DNA of 32,329 nucleotides from Candidatus Babelota bacterium (GTDB taxonomy: Bacteria; Babelota; Babeliae; Babelales; Vermiphilaceae). The notes below the pieces were generated by a model. The model saw nothing but the letters and a program-made list of their open reading frames with translations. It did not search any database and was not told the DNA's origin. A program made the translations under genes and the position numbers. Each line of letters begins with the position of its first letter. Within the stretch, counting starts at the first letter, position 1. This document shows positions 22,452 to 30,102 of the stretch, piece by piece. Where the stretch lies: the NCBI GenBank assembly GCA_003963225.1, contig RXKB01000003.1, positions 1-32,329 on the forward strand, in the 5' to 3' direction.

Positions 22452-23074
22452 CGCACCACCGCCGTTTCTACTTGGAAAATTTTAAGACCTGGAATTTCTT
22501 TAATTCCAGATTTAATCCACGCATTAACTTTTACCGAATCAAGAACCATCAACTCACCCGGCACCTTAGAAATATCTACTACCTCAAACGTCCACCGCTT
22601 CATCGTACTAACTGAACCGAACCCACCCCGGGCGGCCGTAGTCGGAACCGGAGCAATGGCCGCAAGGTTCTCGACCGCTTCGATGATGGCCGGTTGACCA
22701 GCCAACGCGGCCGCGGCAATCTTGGCGCGTTGCTCCTCTTTTTGGCGTTCAAGTTCTTCACGAGCGCGCCGGTCCTCGTCCATCTTGTATTTGAGGATTT
22801 TCCCCTTAATTACCGATAAGGCAGAGTCCAACGGGTCAGCTAACTTTTTAAACATCGCGTTCGTAGCTTTTAACGCTTCGTTTTGCGGTTGAGTAATTCG
22901 CTTGCGCTCCGACTCCACCGTTTTCAGCGCTTCAGAAATAAACTTCGCAAGGTCCGCCGCTTGATTATAAGAATCATGGTCCCAGACCGCGCACGTATTC
23001 GCGGTTTCGCACAATTGCGGAACCGAGCTTTGAATCTGTGAAACTAAAGTTGATTCTATTGGTAAGTTTTCCAT
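22448..23074 (-). CDS. Coiled-coil protein of the phage recombination cassette
   Basis: A 208-residue protein. Residues about 45-135 are long coiled coil (SEALKTVESERKRITQPQNE, IKGKILKYKMDEDRRAREEL, RQKEEQRAKIAAAAL), then a Pro/Ala/Thr linker and a small C-terminal domain (RWTFEVVDISKVPGELM, VDSVKVNAWIKSGIKEIPGLK). This architecture and its place between ERF/YqaJ genes match a widespread phage protein of unknown exact role. It often accompanies single-strand annealing proteins and may bridge or regulate the recombinase. Confidence 0.6.
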   Translation of the reverse strand: MENLPIESTLVSQIQSSVPQLCETANTCAVWDHDSYNQAADLAKFISEALKTVESERKRITQPQNEALKATNAMFKKLADPLDSALSVIKGKILKYKMDEDRRAREELERQKEEQRAKIAAAALAGQPAIIEAVENLAAIAPVPTTAARGGFGSVSTMKRWTFEVVDISKVPGELMVLDSVKVNAWIKSGIKEIPGLKIFQVETAVVR

Positions 23075-23087
23075 TTTTGTTTTCCTT

Positions 23088-23771
23088 TTAAAAAAATTTC
23101 GGCAACACTCCCGCTGCCATTAACTCAAGTGGAGTCGCCGCGTCTTTGTACCGAGTTCCCGCGCTTCGATGGTGCTGCCAGTTATTAACTTCCGCTTCGA
23201 TCCGATTCATGATCGACTGGTCACGCTCGAACCTTCTGAAATGAACTTGACCATCGCCGGTTCTCCGTGGATCGAAGCTCATAAAATCCCAATAGGCGGT
23301 TTCCAAAAGCCACATATTGAATTGAATTTGCCAAAAATAAGCCGGAGCAATCGTTCCCATTCGATGCGACTCATGTACAGCCGGGTTATATGGACATTTG
23401 ATTTCTAGGCCACCCATAATATCGCTAGAATCGGCAACACGACACACGCCGTCAGGACTCCCACCAATAAAGCGATAACGGTTAGAAATAAAAAACCCAC
23501 AAGAATCCATTCTAGGAAAGTTAAGATTATATAATGATCGCGCTTGCTCCTCATGTTTTTTCCCCCACTCCAAGGCTGGAATAAACGAATTTTGTTCCGG
23601 TCGCGGACCACGTAAATCCTCTACTTCTAACTCGTCTAATAACTTGTTTTTTGCCCGAGTCGAGCCGTCCATCAGAACCCCGGCGCGCGAAGCGGTTAAA
23701 CAGCCACAGCGCGCACGATGCCATTCCGGGGAGCCTTGATCGACGGTAATTTCAGTATAGATTTTATTCAT
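23088..23771 (-). CDS. YqaJ-family 5'-3' exonuclease (lambda Exo type)
   Basis: A 227-residue protein starting at MNKIYTEITVDQGSPEWHRA (an ATG 16 codons earlier would overlap the previous gene more). Motifs of the PD-(D/E)XK lambda-exonuclease/YqaJ group are complete: GSPEWHRARxGxxTASR (13-29), EWGKKHEEQAR (68-78), GGSPDGV (103-109, catalytic Asp) and GLEIKCP (121-127, catalytic Glu and Lys). It chews 5' ends at double-strand breaks, leaving 3' single strands for the ERF-type annealing protein encoded upstream. Confidence 0.9.
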   Translation of the reverse strand: MNKIYTEITVDQGSPEWHRARCGCLTASRAGVLMDGSTRAKNKLLDELEVEDLRGPRPEQNSFIPALEWGKKHEEQARSLYNLNFPRMDSCGFFISNRYRFIGGSPDGVCRVADSSDIMGGLEIKCPYNPAVHESHRMGTIAPAYFWQIQFNMWLLETAYWDFMSFDPRRTGDGQVHFRRFERDQSIMNRIEAEVNNWQHHRSAGTRYKDAATPLELMAAGVLPKFF

Positions 23772-24009
23772 GTCCACGCCCGTGCAAATCGGCAGATTCG
23801 GATTCAAACATTTCCGCAACGCGGAGATACATCACGCCGTCGCGGTTGTATTCGCCTAAAAGTCCAGTGAGAACATCATCAAGCCGCGCGCTTTTAGCGT
23901 TCAACATTTTTAATTCGTCGATTATCGTTAGCAGAAATGTTTCAACTAACTTTTCATGACTGAGCCCAGACGGAAGTTTATCTAAAAATTCGTTCATTGT
24001 GAGACTCAT
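23764..24009 (-). CDS. Small helical protein between the annealing protein and exonuclease
   Basis: An 81-residue protein: MSLTMNEFLDKLPSGLSHEK, then helices TIIDELKMLNAKSARLDDVL and YLRVAEMFESESADLHG. ATGA overlap with the ERF-type gene and an 8-base overlap with the exonuclease start, so all three should be made together. Function unknown; an accessory of the recombination machine is possible from context only. Confidence 0.55.
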   Translation of the reverse strand: MSLTMNEFLDKLPSGLSHEKLVETFLLTIIDELKMLNAKSARLDDVLTGLLGEYNRDGVMYLRVAEMFESESADLHGRGHE

Positions 24010-24671
24010 GCGGTCACCCCACTATGTACCGGAGTTGTTTGTGCGATGCGTTTTAAAAGCCGCTCTTTTATTTCGGGGAATTTTGCTAACGAAATTTCAT
24101 TCATCTCGTTTACCCCCGCGGCCGTCGCAATGATTTTCGGAGACAGCTTTAAGGTATCCGCATATTGCTTGAGCTCGACCAGTTGCGCGTCACTAATGGT
24201 AGCGACTTCCTCATTGGTTGGAGCGTCGTAATCAAGAGAGCTTTCCGCATCGTCTCCAACTTCAATGTGAAAAAGATTTATAAATAATTGCTTTTCGGTC
24301 ATCGTTAACGCTTTGTTTGCTCCTTTGTCTGATTGGTCAGCGCCACACGCGCAAATTGAGCACGTAAACGAATCGGCCGGATTGTCAGCGCTTGCAATTC
24401 GATACCCTTGAACAACCGTTGTAAAAAACATCGGCTTTCCTTTATCGCTCGTCCATTGGATCGTTTCAGATTTAAGGCACTCAGACGGAGCGATCACGAT
24501 TCCCCATTTAATCAAAATCGGCCGAACCTTCGCCTTTACAGCTTGAGCCGATATCGGGCGAAACCCCGCGCCGGGAACGATTTTGTGCTCGCGTTGCACG
24601 TAAGCAACATCCTGCATCGCTCCGTTTATTCGTTGAGTTAAAAGCAATTTTGCATCCGGTACTAGTGTCAT
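24006..24671 (-). CDS. erf: ERF-type single-strand annealing protein
   Basis: A 221-residue protein. The N-terminal part has helices (NGAMQDVAYVQREHKIVPGAG, AVKAKVRPILIKWGIVI), then a strand region (FTTVVQGYRIASADNPADSF). This leads into the ERF signature GADQSDKGANKALTMTEKQLFINLF (a DKGxxKAxTxxxK motif). The last 70 residues include a helix-hairpin-like section (LSPKIIATAAGVNEMNEISL). ERF proteins anneal complementary single strands after exonuclease resection, giving phage recombination independent of RecA. Ribosome site AAAAGGA. Confidence 0.75.
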   Translation of the reverse strand: MTLVPDAKLLLTQRINGAMQDVAYVQREHKIVPGAGFRPISAQAVKAKVRPILIKWGIVIAPSECLKSETIQWTSDKGKPMFFTTVVQGYRIASADNPADSFTCSICACGADQSDKGANKALTMTEKQLFINLFHIEVGDDAESSLDYDAPTNEEVATISDAQLVELKQYADTLKLSPKIIATAAGVNEMNEISLAKFPEIKERLLKRIAQTTPVHSGVTA

Positions 24672-24682
24672 TTTTTTTCCTT

Positions 24683-27061
24683 TTAAAATTTTTGCGGGAC
24701 TAAATTTCTTAACATCGGTCTAACGATATCTTCTTGCCACTTGTTATTCAGCGGAAACTTATTATCGGAAGCGTTAGCTATAATGGGAAGCGGCATTTGC
24801 TTTGTAGCAATCTCGGTTAAAATCGCTTCAACCGTAATCCAGTACGACCCGAGCGCATGTTCTTGAGCGTTGTCGAATTCGGTTTCTCGTATCCCGTCGA
24901 GCGCATGATTCGCAATTCGGTTTTTTGAATTGATTATTCCCCAAAGCCCGTCATCTAACGTATTGTCGGCGCAAAGATACCGAATCAAAACCGATTCTTT
25001 TTGTCCGATTCGATGAATTCGATCTTCAGCTTGCAGAGCTACACCAGGAGCAAACGGAAGTTCCGCTATCAGCATGTCACTAGCCGCAGTCAAAGTAAGA
25101 CCGGTCGACGCGGCGGTTATGCTCAAAATACAACATTTAATTTTTCCACTCTGAAAATCATCGACGCACCGTTGTCGAGTTTCGAGCGGAGTATCGCCAG
25201 TAATTGAACCAAACGGATATTTTTCGCCGACCGATTTGCATAGCGCTTGGATCATCGTTTTGTGGTGCGCAAATATTACTAGCGGATTCCCCGACTCAAG
25301 TAATTGAAGCGCTATTTCGCAAGCCGTTTCAGCCTTAAGCGTTGCGAGTTCAGAGTAGGCGGAAAAAACGCATTCGGAAATTTCATTTTTTCTTGACCGT
25401 AACCATTCTAAAGCTGAAGGGACGGAGCCGCATTTCTTTAACGCTTTTTCGCATAAAGTTCTCAGGGCCGTTCCGTGCGGAGATCTCCCTAATCCACCGA
25501 CCGAGATACGAACTCGCCGCTTGTCCGGTAATTCTGTTAAGACATCAGACTTGCGCTTGCGTACCATGACGTTCGCTAAAAGCTTTTGATTTAAGTCGCC
25601 TAAATTACTTGAGCCGGTTACATCCCAGCCGAATTTTCCGCGAAACGCGGCGCAGTATTTTTTTGCGTACGCCCAATAATTCCCCAACGAAAAATTCAGC
25701 GCTTCAAGTTGACACCACAATTCAATCGGCCGATTCAACATCGGCGTTCCGGAAAGTAGCAAGCAGTACCGAGAGAGCCGACACAACGCCACGACTGCTT
25801 TAGTCCTACGGGCGTTTCTGTTTTTGCAGTTATGAACGATCACCCCATTCGCTATATAGTTGTGATATCTATCGAGCTTAAGGTCGAAATAACGCGCATT
25901 GGATTTTGAAGAATCTCCTGATTCGAGAATCGAAATACTTTCCACCCGAGCGATTTCAATTTCAGTTCTTTCTTCGAATCTCGTTGTTTCCCCAGCTTCG
26001 TGTTGTGACTCGCTCCGTCGGCTTCTAGTGCAATTTTCAACGAAGGAATCGCAACATCGATTTTGTAACACGTCGGATAGCCATTCTCTCGACCATTTGT
26101 TGCAACACCAAATTCGAATTGAATCTTTGATCCAGGAAATACAATTCGCGCTAATTTTTTTAATCGAACTTGCGCAACTGGCATCGGCTTCCCATTCCCG
26201 CCTTGCACAATAGGCTTGTGCCCTATCTTTTTTAATGTTGCACTCACTTTCAGTCGCGTAGATTCTTTCCTCATTGGGTTTCGTTTTTTCATCACTTCGA
26301 TCCAACCCCCGTTGTGACAGTGGTTCAATTTTGCGCATCGATTGCTGCAAAACTTCCGACTCGTCCATGATTTGTATTTCGCGTCCCAAGTCTTCCCGCA
26401 CAACGGACACCGCATCGGAAACTTGAAGTTCTCCGATAGATTTCCATCCGCTAGGGGTTCTAACGAGATGCCAGTCGAGCCCATTAATTGTTTTACCGTT
26501 ACTGAGCTTGATAACTCTTTTTGGTTCTTCATTGTCGCCCTCAATTTTTGATATAACGCGACCAAGACTAACCCCATTATCTGAAATTGAAAACACCGAA
26601 TCACCAGGATTTAGATCTTTTATCTTAACTAGTCCGTTAGGTGTCGAAATTTGCGTGTTTTCTTCAAGGCAATAATGCGATTCGTCCACCACCATCATGT
26701 CAGGCTTTAGCGCCGCGAGTTCTAGAACTCGGGTCGTCGCTTGCTCATAAGAAATCACGATAAATGTAGTGCGCTCGATTTTAGTTTTGCCGCTCAGAAC
26801 AACGGTAGTTTTTATTTGATTTAGTTTACAGCTCATCGGGTATAGAGCTTGTGACCACGCGGCGATCTCTCTTTCCCAATTCAACCGGAGCGAGGCCGGG
26901 CACACAACGACGGTGCACTTGCAGTTCAGCCACAGAGCGGAGCCGATCGCGACCGGGGTTTTTCCCAACCCCATGTCGAGCGCAACCAAGGCGCGTCCGT
27001 TGAACTTCGTGCAAACTTGATTTATCGCGTCTTTTTGAAATGGGAAAAGTTCCATCGTCAT
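24683..27061 (-). CDS. SNF2-type helicase precursor interrupted by an intein
   Basis: A 792-residue reading frame. Helicase parts: motif I DMGLGKTPVAIG (29-40), motif II DESHY (126-130), motif III SGTP (437-440), motif V SITAASTGLTLTAAS (647-661) and motif VI QAEDRIHRIGQ (677-687), the SMARCAL1-like/RapA set of ATP-driven translocases. Between Y130 and C412 lies a 281-residue intein, so the mature helicase would have about 511 residues, with DESHY joined to CKNRNARRTKA. A Shine-Dalgarno (TAGGAGG) sits nine bases before the ATG. It probably remodels forks or strips proteins in replication. It stands between the annealing protein and primase genes. Splicing is a prediction, as is the precise cleavage site. 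Confidence 0.8.
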   Translation of the reverse strand: MTMELFPFQKDAINQVCTKFNGRALVALDMGLGKTPVAIGSALWLNCKCTVVVCPASLRLNWEREIAAWSQALYPMSCKLNQIKTTVVLSGKTKIERTTFIVISYEQATTRVLELAALKPDMMVVDESHYCLEENTQISTPNGLVKIKDLNPGDSVFSISDNGVSLGRVISKIEGDNEEPKRVIKLSNGKTINGLDWHLVRTPSGWKSIGELQVSDAVSVVREDLGREIQIMDESEVLQQSMRKIEPLSQRGLDRSDEKTKPNEERIYATESECNIKKDRAQAYCARREWEADASCASSIKKISANCISWIKDSIRIWCCNKWSREWLSDVLQNRCCDSFVENCTRSRRSESQHEAGETTRFEERTEIEIARVESISILESGDSSKSNARYFDLKLDRYHNYIANGVIVHNCKNRNARRTKAVVALCRLSRYCLLLSGTPMLNRPIELWCQLEALNFSLGNYWAYAKKYCAAFRGKFGWDVTGSSNLGDLNQKLLANVMVRKRKSDVLTELPDKRRVRISVGGLGRSPHGTALRTLCEKALKKCGSVPSALEWLRSRKNEISECVFSAYSELATLKAETACEIALQLLESGNPLVIFAHHKTMIQALCKSVGEKYPFGSITGDTPLETRQRCVDDFQSGKIKCCILSITAASTGLTLTAASDMLIAELPFAPGVALQAEDRIHRIGQKESVLIRYLCADNTLDDGLWGIINSKNRIANHALDGIRETEFDNAQEHALGSYWITVEAILTEIATKQMPLPIIANASDNKFPLNNKWQEDIVRPMLRNLVPQKF
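25829..26671 (-). mobile_element. Intein at motif II of the helicase
   Basis: Residues 131-411 of the helicase frame. Block A: CLEENTQISTPNG (the first Cys and the TPNG turn). Block B-like region: NGLDWHLVRTPSGWKSIGEL (194-212), with the conserved His but Leu where most inteins have Thr. Blocks F and G: ARYFDLKLDRYHNYIANG and VIVHN, then extein Cys412. Cys1, HN and Cys+1 are the class 1 chemistry. Removing it restores DESHYCKNRNARRTKA, the normal SNF2 motif II neighbourhood. The middle (about 213-390) shows no LAGLIDADG or HNH motif in this frame; a separate nuclease gene is encoded there in another frame. Confidence 0.85.
25852..26532 (-). CDS. Vsr/EDxHD-like homing endonuclease nested out of frame in the intein
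   Basis: A 226-residue protein read in the +1 frame relative to the helicase. The ATG at 26532 has GAGGG about 6 bases upstream. A treble-clef finger is present: CPLCGKTWDAKYKSWTSRKF...CSNRC (Cys 42, 45, 62, 66). A basic linker follows, then a Vsr-like nuclease core: FEFG (Glu140), KIDVAIP (Asp159), ALEADGASH (Glu170, Asp172, His176), KELKLKSLGWKVFRFSN. These fit the EDxHD homing endonuclease group, known from split-intein loci. Its stop overlaps the intein's blocks F/G. It likely cuts intein-free helicase genes and so drives intein spread; the activity is inferred. Confidence 0.75.
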   Translation of the reverse strand: MKNQKELSSSVTVKQLMGSTGISLEPLADGNLSENFKFPMRCPLCGKTWDAKYKSWTSRKFCSNRCAKLNHCHNGGWIEVMKKRNPMRKESTRLKVSATLKKIGHKPIVQGGNGKPMPVAQVRLKKLARIVFPGSKIQFEFGVATNGRENGYPTCYKIDVAIPSLKIALEADGASHNTKLGKQRDSKKELKLKSLGWKVFRFSNQEILQNPMRVISTLSSIDITTI

Positions 27062-27128
27062 ATTGCTTCGCCTCCTACAGCGCCTTTACCGAATACCATA
27101 GGTTTTCACAATTAAAAACACATATTTT

Positions 27129-29483
27129 TTAAAAATTAAATCCATCGTCAGGAAATCCATCTTGCAATAAGTCAGAGGAAACTTCGCCGCTATTGATGTC
27201 GGTTCGAAGCTTGATTCCTTCGTAATAGCGCGCGTCTCGACAATGGATTCGCTTGATTCCGCGATCCTTAATCGCGAGCATTAGTTTCCGCATCGTAACC
27301 GGATTTTCCCCGGAAGTTTTGCACCAATCTTTATAAGATTCGTACAGAGCGGAAGCGGAGACCTTCGAATCCGGTTCAAGCGTACAGCGTTGAGCAAGCC
27401 ACGCCCCAAGAATGTCCATATCTTCTTTATATTCAGCCGTCGCCGCGAGAGACGGAGCCGGAACCTGTAACCCCGATTCCTTCCAAAGTTGATACCCCCG
27501 CATTGCCCAATTAAAAATCCCGGGAAGCTCTTTCAGCAATTTATCCTTTAGTCGCTTGTCTTTGTGCGCTTCCTCCACCGTGAGGTCGAAAGGAATCGTA
27601 ATCATGCGCCTCCAGATTCCGTTATCTTGAGAACGAATCTCGGGCCGATAATTAGAGCGAATCCAAAACTTACATTGCGGGCGGAATTCAAAAAATTCTT
27701 TGAATAAGAAGCGCGCCGCGATCGTGTCTTCTCCGGTCAGTTCTTTGATGCGGGATTCATTTAGTCGAGCGCCTTTCGGAACCTCATTGCCGTTCACTAG
27801 GCGCGCTCCGCGAAGCCGGGCAATCGTGTTAGAGGCGGATTCGTCGCCGTTTGCCTTCAGTAAAATCAAATCGATCGGAGTTTGCGTTGCGTAACCCCCC
27901 GCGAGTTCATAAAGAACTTCAAGGAATACAGATTTCCCGTTTGAGCCCGAAGGTCCGTAGCAGAAAAACATTTTTTGTTCCGAGCAATCGCCCGAAAGCG
28001 AGTACCCCACAGCGCGCTGAATAAAATTAATCATGTCGGGCTTTTCGAGCATTATTGAGCAAATGAAATTTTCCCATAACGGACATTCAGCACTCGGGGA
28101 ATATTCAAAATCGAGGAGCTTGGAGCAAAGATCCTCAGGCGTTCCAGGTCTAATTTCCCCCGTAGCAAGGTTTACAACCCCGTTTCTAGCGCTAACGATT
28201 TCGCGATCCGGGTCAAGCGCATCAACCCCGAGAATGATTTCCCGGTGAGATTTCGCCATTCGTAGCATCGCATCAAGTTTCGTTACGCTTTGGGATTGCC
28301 GAGCCCATTTTAGGACCGCTTCGGCCGCGTCCTCGTCCAGACCCGCGGCTTCCTGCTCAATTTGACCGGCCACGCGAGCCGCTACCCCGAGAGCGTCCTC
28401 GCACGGGTCGACTTCCCAGATTTGACCGTTAAAAAAATGCCACCCCACGCCCGGAACGAACTTTGAAAGCGGGCCAGCGCTGGCTACGAACCGAATCGCG
28501 TTTCCGACATCAGTTAACGGCGGGCGAGCCACGGGAGAGGACGGTGTCAGCTCAACCGCTTCCGGCTCAGAAGCTAGTACTTCAGACGACTCAGCGGAAA
28601 CCACCGGGAGAAGCGCAAGCGAGCGAACCGCCTCTGGAACCGCTCCTGCCTCTAGCCAGTCGGCACAGTCCCAACCGTTAGGGATATCGCCGAATTGGGA
28701 TAAATCGACCGTGGAGAGCGTTAGCCGGGGATTTAACCCCATAAGGATGGAGGCGATCCCATTTGCAGCCTTACGCCCGGGCGCATCGTTGTCCGGCCAG
28801 ATTAAAACCGGAACCCCTTCAAGAAAATGCAAAATTGAGCTCCACGCAGCTTTTCCATAAGCCGAGGAACCGCCGCACCACGTAAGCCCTAGAACCCCGC
28901 GAGATAAATCGGTTATCGCTTGGGCGCATTTTTCCCCTTCGACGATTACCACCACGAAATCAACGCCACGCGGGGCGAGAAGCTTTTCGGCGTTAAAAAG
29001 CGGTCGGCCGTTTTTTTGCCCTAACCCGGAGCGCCACGCGCCGGTCTGTTCCCAGCGCTGAAAAAACGGAATTGTGTCTTTTTTGCCGTGTCCCTCGTAC
29101 CGGGCTACGTGACCGACGATTTCGTTATTCAAATTGCGATAGGTGTAGTGCGTCGAATAAGCTTTTTGATTCTCGGCCGATGGTGTAACCCCTTTTTTGC
29201 GCAGAACCGCGGACGGCGGCCAAAAAAACGGGATCCCATCGGGCGTTTTGCGCTGAACCGCAGTCAGCGTTTGAGCCCAAAGACCTTGATCGCGGAGCGC
29301 GCCGATTACTGAATCCTGTGAGCACCCGGCAAAGCAATGGAGTAAGATTTTACCGTCCGAAGCTTGGCGAAGCCACAAAGACGGGTCGTTATCATCGTGC
29401 GCCGGGCATTTACAGCGCCATTCCCCGGAAACCTGTTTTGCACCAAGTGAAGCGCAGAGCGCAGAAAAACCGGATGATTCCAT
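27129..29483 (-). CDS. Primase-helicase (CHC2-like zinc, TOPRIM, SF3 helicase)
   Basis: A 784-residue protein beginning MESSGFSALCASL, with GTAGGA upstream; longer starts would run through the palindrome at 29567-29584. Zinc part: CPAHDDNDPSLWL and HCFAGC (residues 26-54). TOPRIM: VVIVEGEKCAQA (about 178-189) and WPDNDAPGRK (about 229-238). SF3/D5-type helicase: Walker A GPSGSNGKS (about 511-519), then RLRGARLVNGNE (Walker B region) and FWIRSNYRPEIRSQDNGIWRRM (sensor 1/arginine finger). It likely synthesises primers and unwinds the origin, the core of phage replication. It is the first gene of the leftward early block. Confidence 0.85.
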   Translation of the reverse strand: MESSGFSALCASLGAKQVSGEWRCKCPAHDDNDPSLWLRQASDGKILLHCFAGCSQDSVIGALRDQGLWAQTLTAVQRKTPDGIPFFWPPSAVLRKKGVTPSAENQKAYSTHYTYRNLNNEIVGHVARYEGHGKKDTIPFFQRWEQTGAWRSGLGQKNGRPLFNAEKLLAPRGVDFVVVIVEGEKCAQAITDLSRGVLGLTWCGGSSAYGKAAWSSILHFLEGVPVLIWPDNDAPGRKAANGIASILMGLNPRLTLSTVDLSQFGDIPNGWDCADWLEAGAVPEAVRSLALLPVVSAESSEVLASEPEAVELTPSSPVARPPLTDVGNAIRFVASAGPLSKFVPGVGWHFFNGQIWEVDPCEDALGVAARVAGQIEQEAAGLDEDAAEAVLKWARQSQSVTKLDAMLRMAKSHREIILGVDALDPDREIVSARNGVVNLATGEIRPGTPEDLCSKLLDFEYSPSAECPLWENFICSIMLEKPDMINFIQRAVGYSLSGDCSEQKMFFCYGPSGSNGKSVFLEVLYELAGGYATQTPIDLILLKANGDESASNTIARLRGARLVNGNEVPKGARLNESRIKELTGEDTIAARFLFKEFFEFRPQCKFWIRSNYRPEIRSQDNGIWRRMITIPFDLTVEEAHKDKRLKDKLLKELPGIFNWAMRGYQLWKESGLQVPAPSLAATAEYKEDMDILGAWLAQRCTLEPDSKVSASALYESYKDWCKTSGENPVTMRKLMLAIKDRGIKRIHCRDARYYEGIKLRTDINSGEVSSDLLQDGFPDDGFNF

Positions 29484-29566
29484 TTTAAAATTTCCTACTG
29501 AATCGGCGGGATTGCTCAGAGCGAGAACGATAACCCAAAGTTTGCAAAGCGCAAATAATGAATATT

Positions 29567-29584
29567 TGTTTTTTGCAAAAAACA
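29567..29584. repeat. 18-base perfect palindrome
   Basis: TGTTTTTTGCAAAAAACA reads the same on both strands, centred between 29575 and 29576. It lies 83 bases upstream of the chosen primase start, a good place for an operator bound by a dimeric regulator. Confidence 0.7.
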
Positions 29585-29805
29585 TTTGCTTCATATACCG
29601 ATAAAAATTGAAAGTTGAGTTTTGGAAAAAAATATTTCGGTTAAAAATTTTTCGAAATCGCTTGCGACGCTTAATGAAGCGCCACGCGACGCATCCGCAG
29701 GGAGGAACCGCAACACGATAAAAGCCAATAAATTCGTATATTTATACTACTTTTTTTATATATGTTACACTTGTTACTCTTTTTTTAGAGGAATATATGG
29801 ATTTA

Positions 29806-29821
29806 AAATTTTATAAAATTT
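29806..29821. repeat. 16-base perfect AT palindrome
   Basis: AAATTTTATAAAATTT reads the same on both strands. It lies in the most AT-rich part of the window, where a chance palindrome is more likely than usual. Confidence 0.5.
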
Positions 29822-29852
29822 ATTTTTCAAAATGATTCTATAGAACAATAAG

Positions 29853-29942
29853 GGTTTTTCAGTTTTATCAGAAACATGCGTCACAAAGTGAGTTAAGCCA
29901 GCGAACTCATTCACGAATCGGCGTGTTACTCATTGAAAAACC
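29853..29942. repeat. Nested inverted repeats (possible structured RNA or cruciform)
   Basis: The outer arms GGTTTTTCA (29853-29861) and TGAAAAACC (29934-29942) are perfect 9-base complements. Inside is TGAGTT (29889-29894) with AACTCA (29904-29909), 9 bases apart. Possible RNA regulator, replication element or operator array; undetermined. Confidence 0.4.
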
Positions 29943-29970
29943 ACAGCGCCACACTCCACCGCACGTTTTT

Positions 29971-30007
29971 TAACTTTTGACGCACTAATTCGAGCCGTCA
30001 AAAGTTA
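29971..30007. promoter_or_regulatory. Candidate operator: 12-base inverted repeat
   Basis: TAACTTTTGACG at 29971-29982 and CGTCAAAAGTTA at 29996-30007 are exact complements with a 13-base spacer. It is about 95 bases upstream of the regulator gene start, the likely binding site for a dimeric helix-turn-helix protein. There is no U-run on either strand, so it is unlikely to be a terminator. Confidence 0.6.
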
Positions 30008-30102
30008 CCACGGAGCGCCTCGATCCGCCGGACGCAGCCCGATTCAAATCGCGATTACTTTGAGCAATTGCACGGTGTTTCGATTACTGTTAGGAATTGG
30101 AT

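Larger units (their letters stand above)
29484..30102. promoter_or_regulatory. Divergent control region and candidate origin
   Basis: About 620 bases with no convincing gene between the leftward primase and the rightward regulator. It holds an 18-base perfect palindrome (29567-29584), an AT-rich stretch at about 29720-29860, a 16-base AT palindrome (29806-29821), a nested inverted-repeat set at 29853-29942, and a 12-base inverted repeat at 29971-30007. Divergent promoters and operators for the regulator are expected here. The AT-rich stretch next to the primase gene would suit DNA unwinding. No clear -35/-10 pair stands out to me. Confidence 0.6.

Noticed and set aside
23405..23611. A minus-strand frame with a clear hydrophobic helix
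   Set aside because: It lies wholly inside the exonuclease gene on the same strand in another frame; the exonuclease motifs are complete, so this is most likely a shadow.
26532..26604. Upstream extension of the nested nuclease to the ATG at 26604
   Set aside because: The added 24 residues are hydrophobic, lack a ribosome site, and overlap intein block DNA; the ATG at 26532 with GAGGG is preferred.
29622..29816. A plus-strand frame of about 64 codons in the AT-rich control region
   Set aside because: It needs a TTG start, has no convincing ribosome site, and its translation is low-complexity Tyr/Phe-rich text expected from AT-rich DNA.
29971..30007. Inverted repeat considered as a Rho-independent terminator
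   Set aside because: No U-run follows on either strand and it lies before, not after, a gene.
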